This document shows positions 1-6,366 of a stretch of 10,835 nt of DNA, in pieces. The stretch lies in contig SLSM01000001.1 of NCBI GenBank assembly GCA_007130445.1, positions 1-10,835 of the forward strand. Reading direction: 5' to 3'. The position numbers were made by a program, and so were the translations under genes. This stretch comes from Trueperaceae bacterium (lineage in GTDB: Bacteria > Deinococcota > Deinococci > Deinococcales > Trueperaceae). The notes below the pieces were generated by a model, which searched no databases, had not been told where the DNA came from, and was given only the letters and a program-made list of their open reading frames with translations. Position 1 is the stretch's first letter. Every line of letters starts with the position of its first letter.

Positions 1-1
1 C

Positions 2-907
2 ACCGAGTTCGCCAAGGTCATGAAGTGGACCGATCCGAGCATCAAGCTCTTCGCCGCCGGCGTCTCGCTCTGGGAGCCGAGGTGGGTCGAGCGGGTCCAG
101 CTCCTGATGGAGCACGCCCCGCAGTTGATCGACTACATGGCCATCCACTGGTACGTGGGCAACAGCCGCGAACGCGGCTATCGCGACGACGACTTCGCCT
201 CGTACATGGCCATCTCCGAGAAGATGGACGACATGCTGAGCGGCACCGCCGGCATCCTTCGGGCGATGGCGTCGGCGCTCAAGTTGGGGCGGACCATCCC
301 GATCGCGGTGGACGAGTGGAACGTCTGGTACCGGGTCCACAACGAGGGCAAGCTCGAGGAGGTCTACAACCTCGAGGACGCGCTGGTGGTGGCGATGCAC
401 TTCAACACCTTCTTCCGCCACGCCGCCAGCGTGAAGATGGCCAACATCGCCCAGATCGTCAACGTCATCGCGCCGATCATGACGACGCGTGACGGCATGG
501 TCCTCCAGAGCACCTTCCACCCCTTCGAGCTCTACGCCAGCACGGCCGGGGACACGGCGCTCGACGTCTTCTGGGACGGCGAGACCTTCTCGACACCGGA
601 GTTCGACGCGCTGCGCGTGCTCGACGTCTCGGCCACGCTCGACAGCGCCAGTGGGCGCCTGGCGGTCTACCTGGTCAACCGCAGCGAGCACGCCGCGCAG
701 AGCACCACCATCGAGCTGCAGCGCGGTCGCTTCGCCGACGCCGGCGACCTGCACGTGATCAACGGTCCGCACGTCAAGGCGGCGAACACCTTCGAGACAC
801 CGGATCAGGTCGGTGTGCGCAGCAGCCGCGTCGAGGCCGGCGGCAGCACGCTCACCCTCGAACTCGAGCCGCACTCCGTCACCGCACTGGTCATCGACGT
901 CGCCTGA
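2..907 (+). CDS. abfA: GH51 alpha-L-arabinofuranosidase, C-terminal part (5' end outside window)
   Basis: The frame is open from base 2, so the gene starts upstream; the ATG at 20 is internal. The enzyme hydrolyses terminal alpha-L-arabinofuranosyl residues from arabino-oligosaccharides, usually in the cytoplasm in this family. Numbering from the ATG at 20, the motif VDEWNVWY carries Glu99 (codon 314-316), the expected GH51 nucleophile. IHWYVGN at 42-48 is the active-site His/Tyr loop, and RHAASVKMANIAQ followed by VNVIAPI at 133-152 is highly typical of GH51. The stretch from about residue 160 (STFHPFELYA onward) is the C-terminal beta-sandwich. The acid/base Glu (GNE motif) would lie before the window. 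The gene ends in TGA and is followed after 36 bases by araB, so it is probably the substrate-releasing member of the arabinose operon. The family is clear; the exact preferred substrate is inferred. Confidence 0.93.
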   Translation, partial: TEFAKVMKWTDPSIKLFAAGVSLWEPRWVERVQLLMEHAPQLIDYMAIHWYVGNSRERGYRDDDFASYMAISEKMDDMLSGTAGILRAMASALKLGRTIPIAVDEWNVWYRVHNEGKLEEVYNLEDALVVAMHFNTFFRHAASVKMANIAQIVNVIAPIMTTRDGMVLQSTFHPFELYASTAGDTALDVFWDGETFSTPEFDALRVLDVSATLDSASGRLAVYLVNRSEHAAQSTTIELQRGRFADAGDLHVINGPHVKAANTFETPDQVGVRSSRVEAGGSTLTLELEPHSVTALVIDVA

Positions 908-914
908 GCGGCGC

Positions 915-938
915 CCCCGCTCGCGGGGAGAACGGAAG
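915..938 (+). promoter_or_regulatory. araB ribosome binding site with a small intercistronic hairpin
   Basis: A five-base-pair GC hairpin (arms 915-919 and 924-928, loop CTCG) sits in the 36-base gap between the furanosidase and araB. It is followed by GGAG (927-930) and GGAAG (934-938), the latter five bases before the ATG at 944. This supports the 944 start. The hairpin is short and may only space or stabilise the message. Confidence 0.55.
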
Positions 939-943
939 CGCAC

Positions 944-2602
944 ATGTACACGATCGGCATCGACTACGGCACCGAATCGGGCCGCGCCCTGCTGGTGCGC
1001 GTCTCCGACGGCGCCGAGATCGCCACGGCCGTGCACGCCTACGGCGACGGCGTGATCGACGAGCGGCTGCCAGGCAGCGAGCAGCGGCTCCCACCCGACT
1101 GGGCGCTGCAGAACCCGGACGACTACGTCGAGGTGGTGCGCCGCACCGTCCCGGCGGTGCTGCGCGAGAGCGGCGTCGACCCTGCCGAGGTGGTCGGGGT
1201 CGGCATCGACTTCACGGCCTGCACGATGCTGCCCACCACCGCCGACGGCACGCCGCTCTCGCGGCTCGACGCGTACCGCGGCAACCCGCACGCCTGGGTG
1301 AAGCTGTGGAAGCACCACGCGGCGCAGCCGCACGCGGACCGCATCAACGAGCTCGCGCGCGAGCGCGGCGAGTCCTGGCTGCCTCGCTACGGTGGGAAGA
1401 TCTCGAGCGAGTGGTTCTTCAGCAAGGCCCTGCAGATCCTGGAAGAAGCGCCGGAGGTCTACCACGCCGCCGACCGACTGATCGAGGCCGCCGATTGGAT
1501 CGTGTGGCAACTGACCGGCGTCGAGACCCGCAACACCTGCACCGCCGGCTACAAGGCCATGCACCAAGACGGCGACTTCCCGAGCCGCGACTACTTCGCC
1601 GCGCTCGATCCGGCCTTCGCCGACGTGGTCGACGACAAGATGCTGCGCACGCTCAGCCCGCTCGGCGCCAGCGCCGGGGGCCTCTCCGAGGAGGCGGCGG
1701 CGTGGACGGGCCTGCCCGCCGGCATCGCGGTGGCGGTCGCCAACGTCGACGCCCACGTCACGCTCCCCACCACCGGCACGGTCGAGCCCGGCACCATGGT
1801 CATGATCATGGGCACCTCGACCTGCAGCGTGCTGGTGGGCGAGGCCCTGCACGACGTCGAAGGCATGTGCGGCACCGTGGTCGGCGGCATCGTGCCCGGC
1901 CAGTACGGCTACGAGGCCGGGCAGAGCGGCGTCGGCGACATCTTCGCCTGGTTCGTCGAGCACGCGGTCCCGGCCGAGACCAGGGCCGCGGCCGCCGAGG
2001 CCGGGCTCGACGTGCACGGCTACCTGACGGGCGAGGCGAGCCGGCAGCGACCAGGTGAACACGGGTTGCTGGCGCTCGATTGGCTCAACGGCAACCGCTC
2101 GGTGCTCGTCGACGTCGACCTCAGCGGTTTGATCGTGGGGCTCACGCTGGCGACCCGGCCCGCCGACATCTACCGGGCGCTGATCGAGGCGACCGCCTAC
2201 GGCCAGCGGGTGATCGTCGAGGCCTTCGAGGCAACGGGCGTCCCGGTGCGAACGCTGGTGGCGGCCGGGGGGTTGCCCGGCAAGAACCCGATGATGATGC
2301 AGATCTACGCCGACGTGCTCGACCGGCCGATCCACCTGGTGGCCAGCACGCAGGCACCGGCCCTCGGTTCGGCCATGCATGCCGCGGTCGCCGCCGAGGT
2401 GTACCCCGACATCGCGGCCGCCGCCGAGGCGATGGGACGCCTGGGCGACGTGGTGTACACGCCGATCGCCGAGAACGTCGCTCCCTACGACCAGCTGTAC
2501 CGCGACTACCGTTACCTCCACGACCTCTTCGGTCGCTCCACGCGCGACGAACCCGGCGGCGTGATGAAGCGCCTGCGCGCGCTGCGCGGCGCCCACCACT
2601 GA
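944..2602 (+). CDS. araB: Ribulokinase AraB
   Basis: FGGY-family carbohydrate kinase that phosphorylates L-ribulose to L-ribulose 5-phosphate with ATP, in the cytoplasm. It has 552 residues, close to the usual 550-570. The N-terminal FGGY domain opens with the phosphate-1 motif DYGTESGR (7-14). NVDAHV has Asp269, in the place of the catalytic base. MGTSTC (289-294) is the phosphate-2 region. EAGQSGVGDIFAWF (324-337) is an AraB signature in the C-terminal domain, and AAGGLPGKNP with MMMQIYAD (440-457) forms the adenine-binding region. These signatures separate it from xylulokinase or glycerol kinase. The ATG at 944 gives the family N-terminus directly and has a good ribosome binding site. It is the second visible gene of the operon, 42 bases before araA. 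Confidence 0.96.
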   Translation: MYTIGIDYGTESGRALLVRVSDGAEIATAVHAYGDGVIDERLPGSEQRLPPDWALQNPDDYVEVVRRTVPAVLRESGVDPAEVVGVGIDFTACTMLPTTADGTPLSRLDAYRGNPHAWVKLWKHHAAQPHADRINELARERGESWLPRYGGKISSEWFFSKALQILEEAPEVYHAADRLIEAADWIVWQLTGVETRNTCTAGYKAMHQDGDFPSRDYFAALDPAFADVVDDKMLRTLSPLGASAGGLSEEAAAWTGLPAGIAVAVANVDAHVTLPTTGTVEPGTMVMIMGTSTCSVLVGEALHDVEGMCGTVVGGIVPGQYGYEAGQSGVGDIFAWFVEHAVPAETRAAAAEAGLDVHGYLTGEASRQRPGEHGLLALDWLNGNRSVLVDVDLSGLIVGLTLATRPADIYRALIEATAYGQRVIVEAFEATGVPVRTLVAAGGLPGKNPMMMQIYADVLDRPIHLVASTQAPALGSAMHAAVAAEVYPDIAAAAEAMGRLGDVVYTPIAENVAPYDQLYRDYRYLHDLFGRSTRDEPGGVMKRLRALRGAHH

Positions 2603-2609
2603 GCACCGC

Positions 2610-2639
2610 GCCGCCCCGCGGCACGTCTCGAGAGAAGGA
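2610..2639 (+). promoter_or_regulatory. araA ribosome binding site with upstream short hairpin
   Basis: The 42-base gap between araB and araA holds a five-base-pair hairpin (GCCGC 2610-2614, GCGGC 2618-2622) and the Shine-Dalgarno sequence AAGGA at 2635-2639, five bases before the ATG at 2645. No promoter-like sequence is visible, so araA is probably cotranscribed with araB. Confidence 0.55.
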
Positions 2640-2644
2640 ACCCG

Positions 2645-4153
2645 ATGCCGAACCCGTCCACCCCGCACCTGCGCCTGCTCGTCGGCTCGCAACACCTCTA
2701 CGGACCCGAGCCGTTGCGCGAGGTCGCGCACAACGCCCAGACCGTCGCCGACGCCTTGAGCGCGGCCGACGCCATACCGCTGCCGGTCACGTTCGGCGGC
2801 GTGCTCACCACCTCGGCCGAGATCCGGAACGCCTGCCTCGACGCCGACGGCGATCCCACCTGCGTCGGCGTGGTGTTGTGGATGCACACGTTCTCGCCGG
2901 CGCGTATGTGGATCAGCGGTCTCACGGGCCTCCGAACGCCGTTCGTCCACCTGCACACGCAGTTCCATCGTGATCTGCCGTGGGACACGATCGACATGGA
3001 CTACATGAACCTGCACCAGGCGGCGCACGGGGACCGCGAAGCCGGCTTCCTGCACACCCGCCTGCGCCTCGAGCGCAAGGTGATCGCCGGCCACTGGTCC
3101 GACCCCACCGTGCAGCAGCGGCTCGGCCGGTGGGCTCGCGTCGCGCACGCCTGGCACGAGCTCCAGCAGCTCAAGGTCGCCCGTTTCGGCGACAACATGC
3201 GCAACGTGGCGGTGACCGAGGGCGACAAGGTCGCTGCGCAGGTGCGCCTCGGCGTGACGGTCGACGGCTACGGCGTGGGCGACCTCGTGGCACGCGCCAA
3301 CGAGGTCGGCGACGGCGCGATCCGCGACCTGGTCGACGCCTACGTCGAGGCGTACCAGGTCGCGCCCGAGCTCCTGCCCGGCGGCGGGCGCCACGGGGCG
3401 CTGCTCCACGCCGCTCGCGTCGAGCTGGGCCTGCGCGCGTTCCTGGACGAGGGGGGCTACCGCGCGTTCACCACAACCTTCGAGGACCTGCACGGCCTCG
3501 ACCAGTTGCCAGGCTTCGCTGCACAGCGACTCATGGCCGACGGGTACGGCTTCGGTGCCGAGGGAGATTGGAAGACCGCCGCCTTGCTGAGCGCGCTGAA
3601 GGTGATGGCGGGCGAGCGCGGCATGGGCACCTCGTTCATGGAGGACTACACCTACGACCTCGGACCGGACGGCCCGCGTGTGCTCGGCTCGCACATGCTC
3701 GAGGTCTGCCCCTCGATCGCCGACGAGCGGCCGCGCATGGAGATCCACCCGCTCGGGATCGGCGGCAAGAGCGATCCGGTGCGGCTGGTCTTCGACGCCA
3801 AGCAGGGACCAGCCGTCAACGTCTCGCTGATCGACCTGGGACAGCGCTTCCGGCTGATCGTGAACGAGGTCGACTCGGTGTCGCACCCGGCGCTCCCCAA
3901 GCTGCCGGTCGCACGGGCGGTGTGGACCTGCCGCCCGGACTTCGCGACCGCCGCGGAGGCTTGGATCTACGCGGGTGGGGCGCACCACAGCGTGTTCAGC
4001 TACGACATCGACGCCGAGCAGGTCGAGGACCTCGCGGCCATGGCCGGCGTCGAGGTCGTCGTGATCGACGCCGACACGCGCCTGCGCACGCTGCGCAACG
4101 AGCTCCGGCTCGCAGACCTGAGCTACACTCTGCGCCGTGGCCTCGGCGACTGA
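2645..4153 (+). CDS. araA: L-arabinose isomerase AraA
   Basis: Converts L-arabinose to L-ribulose using a divalent metal, normally Mn2+. It has 502 residues, the normal AraA length. Family signatures are intact: GSQHLYG (14-20), WMHTFSPARMWI (79-90), HLHTQF (102-107), and IDMDYMNL with HQAAHGDRE (116-132). The four metal ligands of the E. coli enzyme are all present at matching or near-matching positions: Glu306 (FGAEGDWK), Glu333 (SFMEDYTYD), His350 (LGSHMLEV) and the His447-His448 pair in GGAHHS, equivalent to E. coli His450. The start has a good Shine-Dalgarno sequence. The last 17 bases overlap the start of araM. Nothing suggests damage or altered specificity. Confidence 0.97.
   Translation: MPNPSTPHLRLLVGSQHLYGPEPLREVAHNAQTVADALSAADAIPLPVTFGGVLTTSAEIRNACLDADGDPTCVGVVLWMHTFSPARMWISGLTGLRTPFVHLHTQFHRDLPWDTIDMDYMNLHQAAHGDREAGFLHTRLRLERKVIAGHWSDPTVQQRLGRWARVAHAWHELQQLKVARFGDNMRNVAVTEGDKVAAQVRLGVTVDGYGVGDLVARANEVGDGAIRDLVDAYVEAYQVAPELLPGGGRHGALLHAARVELGLRAFLDEGGYRAFTTTFEDLHGLDQLPGFAAQRLMADGYGFGAEGDWKTAALLSALKVMAGERGMGTSFMEDYTYDLGPDGPRVLGSHMLEVCPSIADERPRMEIHPLGIGGKSDPVRLVFDAKQGPAVNVSLIDLGQRFRLIVNEVDSVSHPALPKLPVARAVWTCRPDFATAAEAWIYAGGAHHSVFSYDIDAEQVEDLAAMAGVEVVVIDADTRLRTLRNELRLADLSYTLRRGLGD
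4124..4129 (+). promoter_or_regulatory. Possible -10 box of a leaderless araM transcript
   Basis: TACACT lies inside the 3' end of araA, with seven bases before the araM GTG at 4137. That spacing would put transcription start at the start codon. No Shine-Dalgarno sequence is visible before this GTG. A -35 element at 16-18 bases spacing is not recognisable, so translational coupling through the 17-base overlap with araA is an equally good explanation. Confidence 0.25.
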
Positions 4154-5519
4154 GGCCGCGTGGCGCGGCGCGCGCCCCGACGTCGGGGCCGCGCTGCGCA
4201 GCGTGCACGACACGCGCACGCTCGACATCCGACGGGGTGCGCTCGCCGATGTCGGCCAGGTGCTTCGGGAGGCCTTCGACGACCGGGCGGGGTTCGTGGT
4301 GGCGGACGAACGCACGTTCGCGGCCGCTGGCGCGGACGTCGTCGAGCGGTTGCGCGCCGTCGGTCGCTCGGCCGGAGAGCCACTGGTCTTCCCAGGCACA
4401 CCAGCGCCGTATCCCGATGCTGCGCACCTCGAACGCGTCGAGCAGGCGTTTGCCTCCGTGGACGCCGTACCCGTGGTGGTCGGCGCAGGCACGCTCAACG
4501 ACCTGACCAAGCTCGCCGCCCATCGGCTGGGCCGGCCGTACCTGTGCGTCGCCACCGCGGCGTCGATGGACGGCTACACCTCGTTCGGTGCGATCGTCAC
4601 CCAGGACGGTTTCAAGCGCACCATCGGCTGCCCCGCCCCACGCGCGGTGATCGCGGACCTCGATGTGCTGGCCGCCGCACCGACGGAGCTCAACGCCGCG
4701 GGCTACGGCGACCTCCTCGGCAAGGTCACGGCCGGTGCCGATTGGCTGTTGGCCGACGCGTTGGGCCTGGAGCCGATCGATCCCGGCGCCTGGGCGTTGG
4801 TGCAGCCGCCCTTGCGAAGCTGGCTCGAGCGGCCCGACACGCTGCGCGAGGGCGATCCGGACGCCCTCGAGCGGCTCTTCGAGGGCCTCACGCTGGTGGG
4901 GATCGCGATGCAGCTCGCCTCGTCGTCGCGGCCTGCGTCAGGCGCCGAGCATCGCTTCAGCCACCTGTGGGAGATGGAGGCACTCGACGCCGGGCACGCG
5001 GCGTTCGCCCACGGCTTCAAGGTCGGCGTCGGCGCCATCGCCACGGCCGCGCTCTACGAGCGCCTGCTCACGCGGGACCTGCGCAGCCTGGACGTGGACG
5101 CCGCGGTGCGCGCCTGGCCCGCACGCGACGCGCTCGAGGCGAGCGTCCGCGCCATGCACGCGAACCCGGTCGTGGCCGACAACGCCGTGAGCGAGACGAT
5201 GGCCAAGTACGTGGAGGCCGACGCGCTGCGGACGCGACTCGTACGGCTCCGAGACGTGTGGGGCGACCTGCGCGAGGCGCTGGCCGCGCAGCTCCTACCG
5301 GCCGCGTCGTTGCGACGGATGTTGGCCGCCGCCGGCGCGCCGACGCACCCGTCGCACATCGGCGTCGACGCGGCGCGCTTCCGCGCCGCACACGCGGCGG
5401 CGCGTACGATCCGCGCGCGCTACACCGTCCTCGACCTGTTGTTCGAGACCGGGCTGCACGCCGAGGTGGTCGACGAGGTGCTGGCCCCCGACGGCTACTG
5501 GGGCGCCGGCGACGCCTGA
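4137..5519 (+). CDS. araM: sn-Glycerol-1-phosphate dehydrogenase family protein (AraM/EgsA type)
   Basis: Member of the iron-alcohol-dehydrogenase-like superfamily that reduces dihydroxyacetone phosphate to sn-glycerol 1-phosphate with NAD(P)H. This is the backbone enantiomer of archaeal lipids and of the Bacillus heptaprenylglyceryl phosphate made by AraM plus PcrB. The nucleotide-binding motif VVGAGTLNDLTK spans 114-125, followed by ATAASMDGYTSFGA (139-152). Candidate metal ligands are Asp192 (GYGDLLGK), His272 (SGAEHRFSH, with His276 nearby) and His292 (AHGFKVG), with the spacing expected for the family. At 460 residues it is longer than Bacillus AraM (about 394), with an extra helical C-terminal region. 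It starts at GTG, overlaps araA by 17 bases and lacks a clear ribosome binding site, so it is probably coupled. araM is also in the ara operon of Bacillus subtilis. Enzyme family is confident; substrate in this organism is inferred. Confidence 0.9.
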   Translation: MASATEAAWRGARPDVGAALRSVHDTRTLDIRRGALADVGQVLREAFDDRAGFVVADERTFAAAGADVVERLRAVGRSAGEPLVFPGTPAPYPDAAHLERVEQAFASVDAVPVVVGAGTLNDLTKLAAHRLGRPYLCVATAASMDGYTSFGAIVTQDGFKRTIGCPAPRAVIADLDVLAAAPTELNAAGYGDLLGKVTAGADWLLADALGLEPIDPGAWALVQPPLRSWLERPDTLREGDPDALERLFEGLTLVGIAMQLASSSRPASGAEHRFSHLWEMEALDAGHAAFAHGFKVGVGAIATAALYERLLTRDLRSLDVDAAVRAWPARDALEASVRAMHANPVVADNAVSETMAKYVEADALRTRLVRLRDVWGDLREALAAQLLPAASLRRMLAAAGAPTHPSHIGVDAARFRAAHAAARTIRARYTVLDLLFETGLHAEVVDEVLAPDGYWGAGDA

Positions 5520-5523
5520 CGGC

Positions 5524-5545
5524 GGCCGGCGGCTCGCGGCCGGCC
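5524..5545. terminator. GC-rich hairpin between convergent araM and araD
   Basis: Arms GGCCGGC (5524-5530) and GCCGGCC (5539-5545) form a perfect seven-base-pair stem with an eight-base loop in the 28-base gap between the two stop codons. It could end transcription from either side. No T-run follows on either strand, so it is at best a weak intrinsic terminator. Confidence 0.35.
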
Positions 5546-5547
5546 CC

Positions 5548-6213
5548 CTACTCGTCGATGCTGGCGTCCATGGTGCCGTAGCGCGTGCTGTAGCGCTCGA
5601 AGTTGGCGCGGACCTCGTCCTCGGGGAGCGCCTCGACCTCGCCGATCTGCAGTGCCAGCCAGACGGTGCGCGCCACGTCCTCGACCATCACCGCGGCCTT
5701 CAAGGCCTTCTCGACCGTGGTGCCGATGGTGAAGACGCCGTGCTGCTTCATCAGGATCGCGACCGAGTCGCCGATGTGGTCGACGATCGTCTGGCCGATC
5801 GCGCGGCCGCCGATGCGGGCGTACGGAGCGCACGGGATGGCGCCACCGAACTCGTCGGCGATGGCCGTCAACACGGGATCGATGCCGCGCCCCACCGCGG
5901 CGAAGGCCGTGGCGTAGGTCGAGTGCGTGTGCACGATGCCCATGACGTCGGGTCGGTGGTTGTAGACGAAGACGTGCGACGCGGTGTCGGACGAGGGGCC
6001 GAGATCGCCCTCGACGACGTTCGACTCGGCGTCGACGATCACCATGTTCTCGGGTGTGAGCTCGGGGAACTTCAGCCCGCTGGGCTTGATGACGATCAGG
6101 CCGGTCTCGGGATCGCGGCCACTGACGTTGCCGCTGGTCCATGTCACCAGACCCTCGCTGGGGAGCGCCTGGTTGGCGTGGCAGACCTCGTGGCGCAGTC
6201 GCATCAATCGCAT
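5548..6213 (-). CDS. araD: L-ribulose-5-phosphate 4-epimerase AraD
   Basis: Class II aldolase-fold enzyme that converts L-ribulose 5-phosphate to D-xylulose 5-phosphate, linking arabinose to the pentose phosphate pathway. The chosen start (6213) gives 221 residues and MRLMRLRHEV, with AGGAGG five bases upstream. Extending to the ATG at 6327 would add 38 residues unlike the family. Phosphate-binding motifs TSGNVSGRD (26-34) and KPSG (43-46) are present. Asp76, His95 and His97 (HTHS) and Asp120 fall at the E. coli numbering. His158 (KQHG) corresponds to E. coli His171, and Tyr212 (RYG) near the C-terminus to Tyr229. It is slightly shorter than the usual 230 or so. It lies on the strand opposite to araB and araA, which is unusual, and 153 bases downstream of the regulator gene. 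Confidence 0.95.
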   Translation of the reverse strand: MRLMRLRHEVCHANQALPSEGLVTWTSGNVSGRDPETGLIVIKPSGLKFPELTPENMVIVDAESNVVEGDLGPSSDTASHVFVYNHRPDVMGIVHTHSTYATAFAAVGRGIDPVLTAIADEFGGAIPCAPYARIGGRAIGQTIVDHIGDSVAILMKQHGVFTIGTTVEKALKAAVMVEDVARTVWLALQIGEVEALPEDEVRANFERYSTRYGTMDASIDE

Positions 6214-6218
6214 GGGGG

Positions 6219-6224
6219 CCTCCT
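6219..6224 (-). promoter_or_regulatory. araD Shine-Dalgarno sequence
   Basis: AGGAGG on the minus strand, followed by five C bases and then the ATG at 6213. It is the strongest ribosome binding site in the window and decides the araD start against the upstream in-frame ATG at 6327. Confidence 0.85.
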
Positions 6225-6272
6225 GGTCACCGATCGGCTGCACTGGGACGCCGCCGGTGGTCTCGAGCCCAC

Positions 6273-6301
6273 AGGATAGCGCGAGGCGCCTCGGTCCGCG
6301 A
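6273..6301 (-). promoter_or_regulatory. Candidate araD promoter in the 153-base intergenic region
   Basis: TATCCT (6278-6273, minus strand) resembles a -10 box and would start transcription around 6266, leaving about 53 bases before araD. The -35 position at 17 bases spacing (6301-6296) reads TCGCGG, a poor match. The region 6214-6366 otherwise holds the araD ribosome binding site and a 12-base palindrome, and no RNA gene that I can see. An activator or an alternative sigma factor would be needed if this is the true promoter. Confidence 0.3.
6282..6293. repeat. 12-base perfect palindrome, possible operator
   Basis: CGAGGCGCCTCG equals its own reverse complement and lies between the putative -35 and -10 elements of araD. 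A repressor bound there would block polymerase. In such GC-rich DNA a palindrome of this length can occur by chance, so the position is the only argument. Confidence 0.3.
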
Positions 6302-6366
6302 CCCCGGCAGCCGAGCGGCGCATGCATCCGGCCTGGAAGGCGCGTGACGCGAGCGCTCGAACGTCC

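Noticed and set aside
2980..4506. Long plus-strand frame overlapping araA and araM
   Set aside because: Arg/Pro/Ala-rich shadow in another frame of two well-recognised genes.
4160..5581. Long plus-strand frame inside araM
   Set aside because: Out-of-frame shadow of the dehydrogenase with an Arg-rich composition and no motifs.
6214..6327. 38-residue N-terminal extension of AraD from an upstream ATG at 6327
   Set aside because: The extra residues do not resemble the family, the region looks non-coding, and the perfect AGGAGG site fixes the start at 6213.
6350..6359. Ten-base palindrome CGAGCGCTCG just after the regulator stop as a terminator
   Set aside because: It can form only a three-base-pair stem with a four-base loop and has no T-run, too weak to call.
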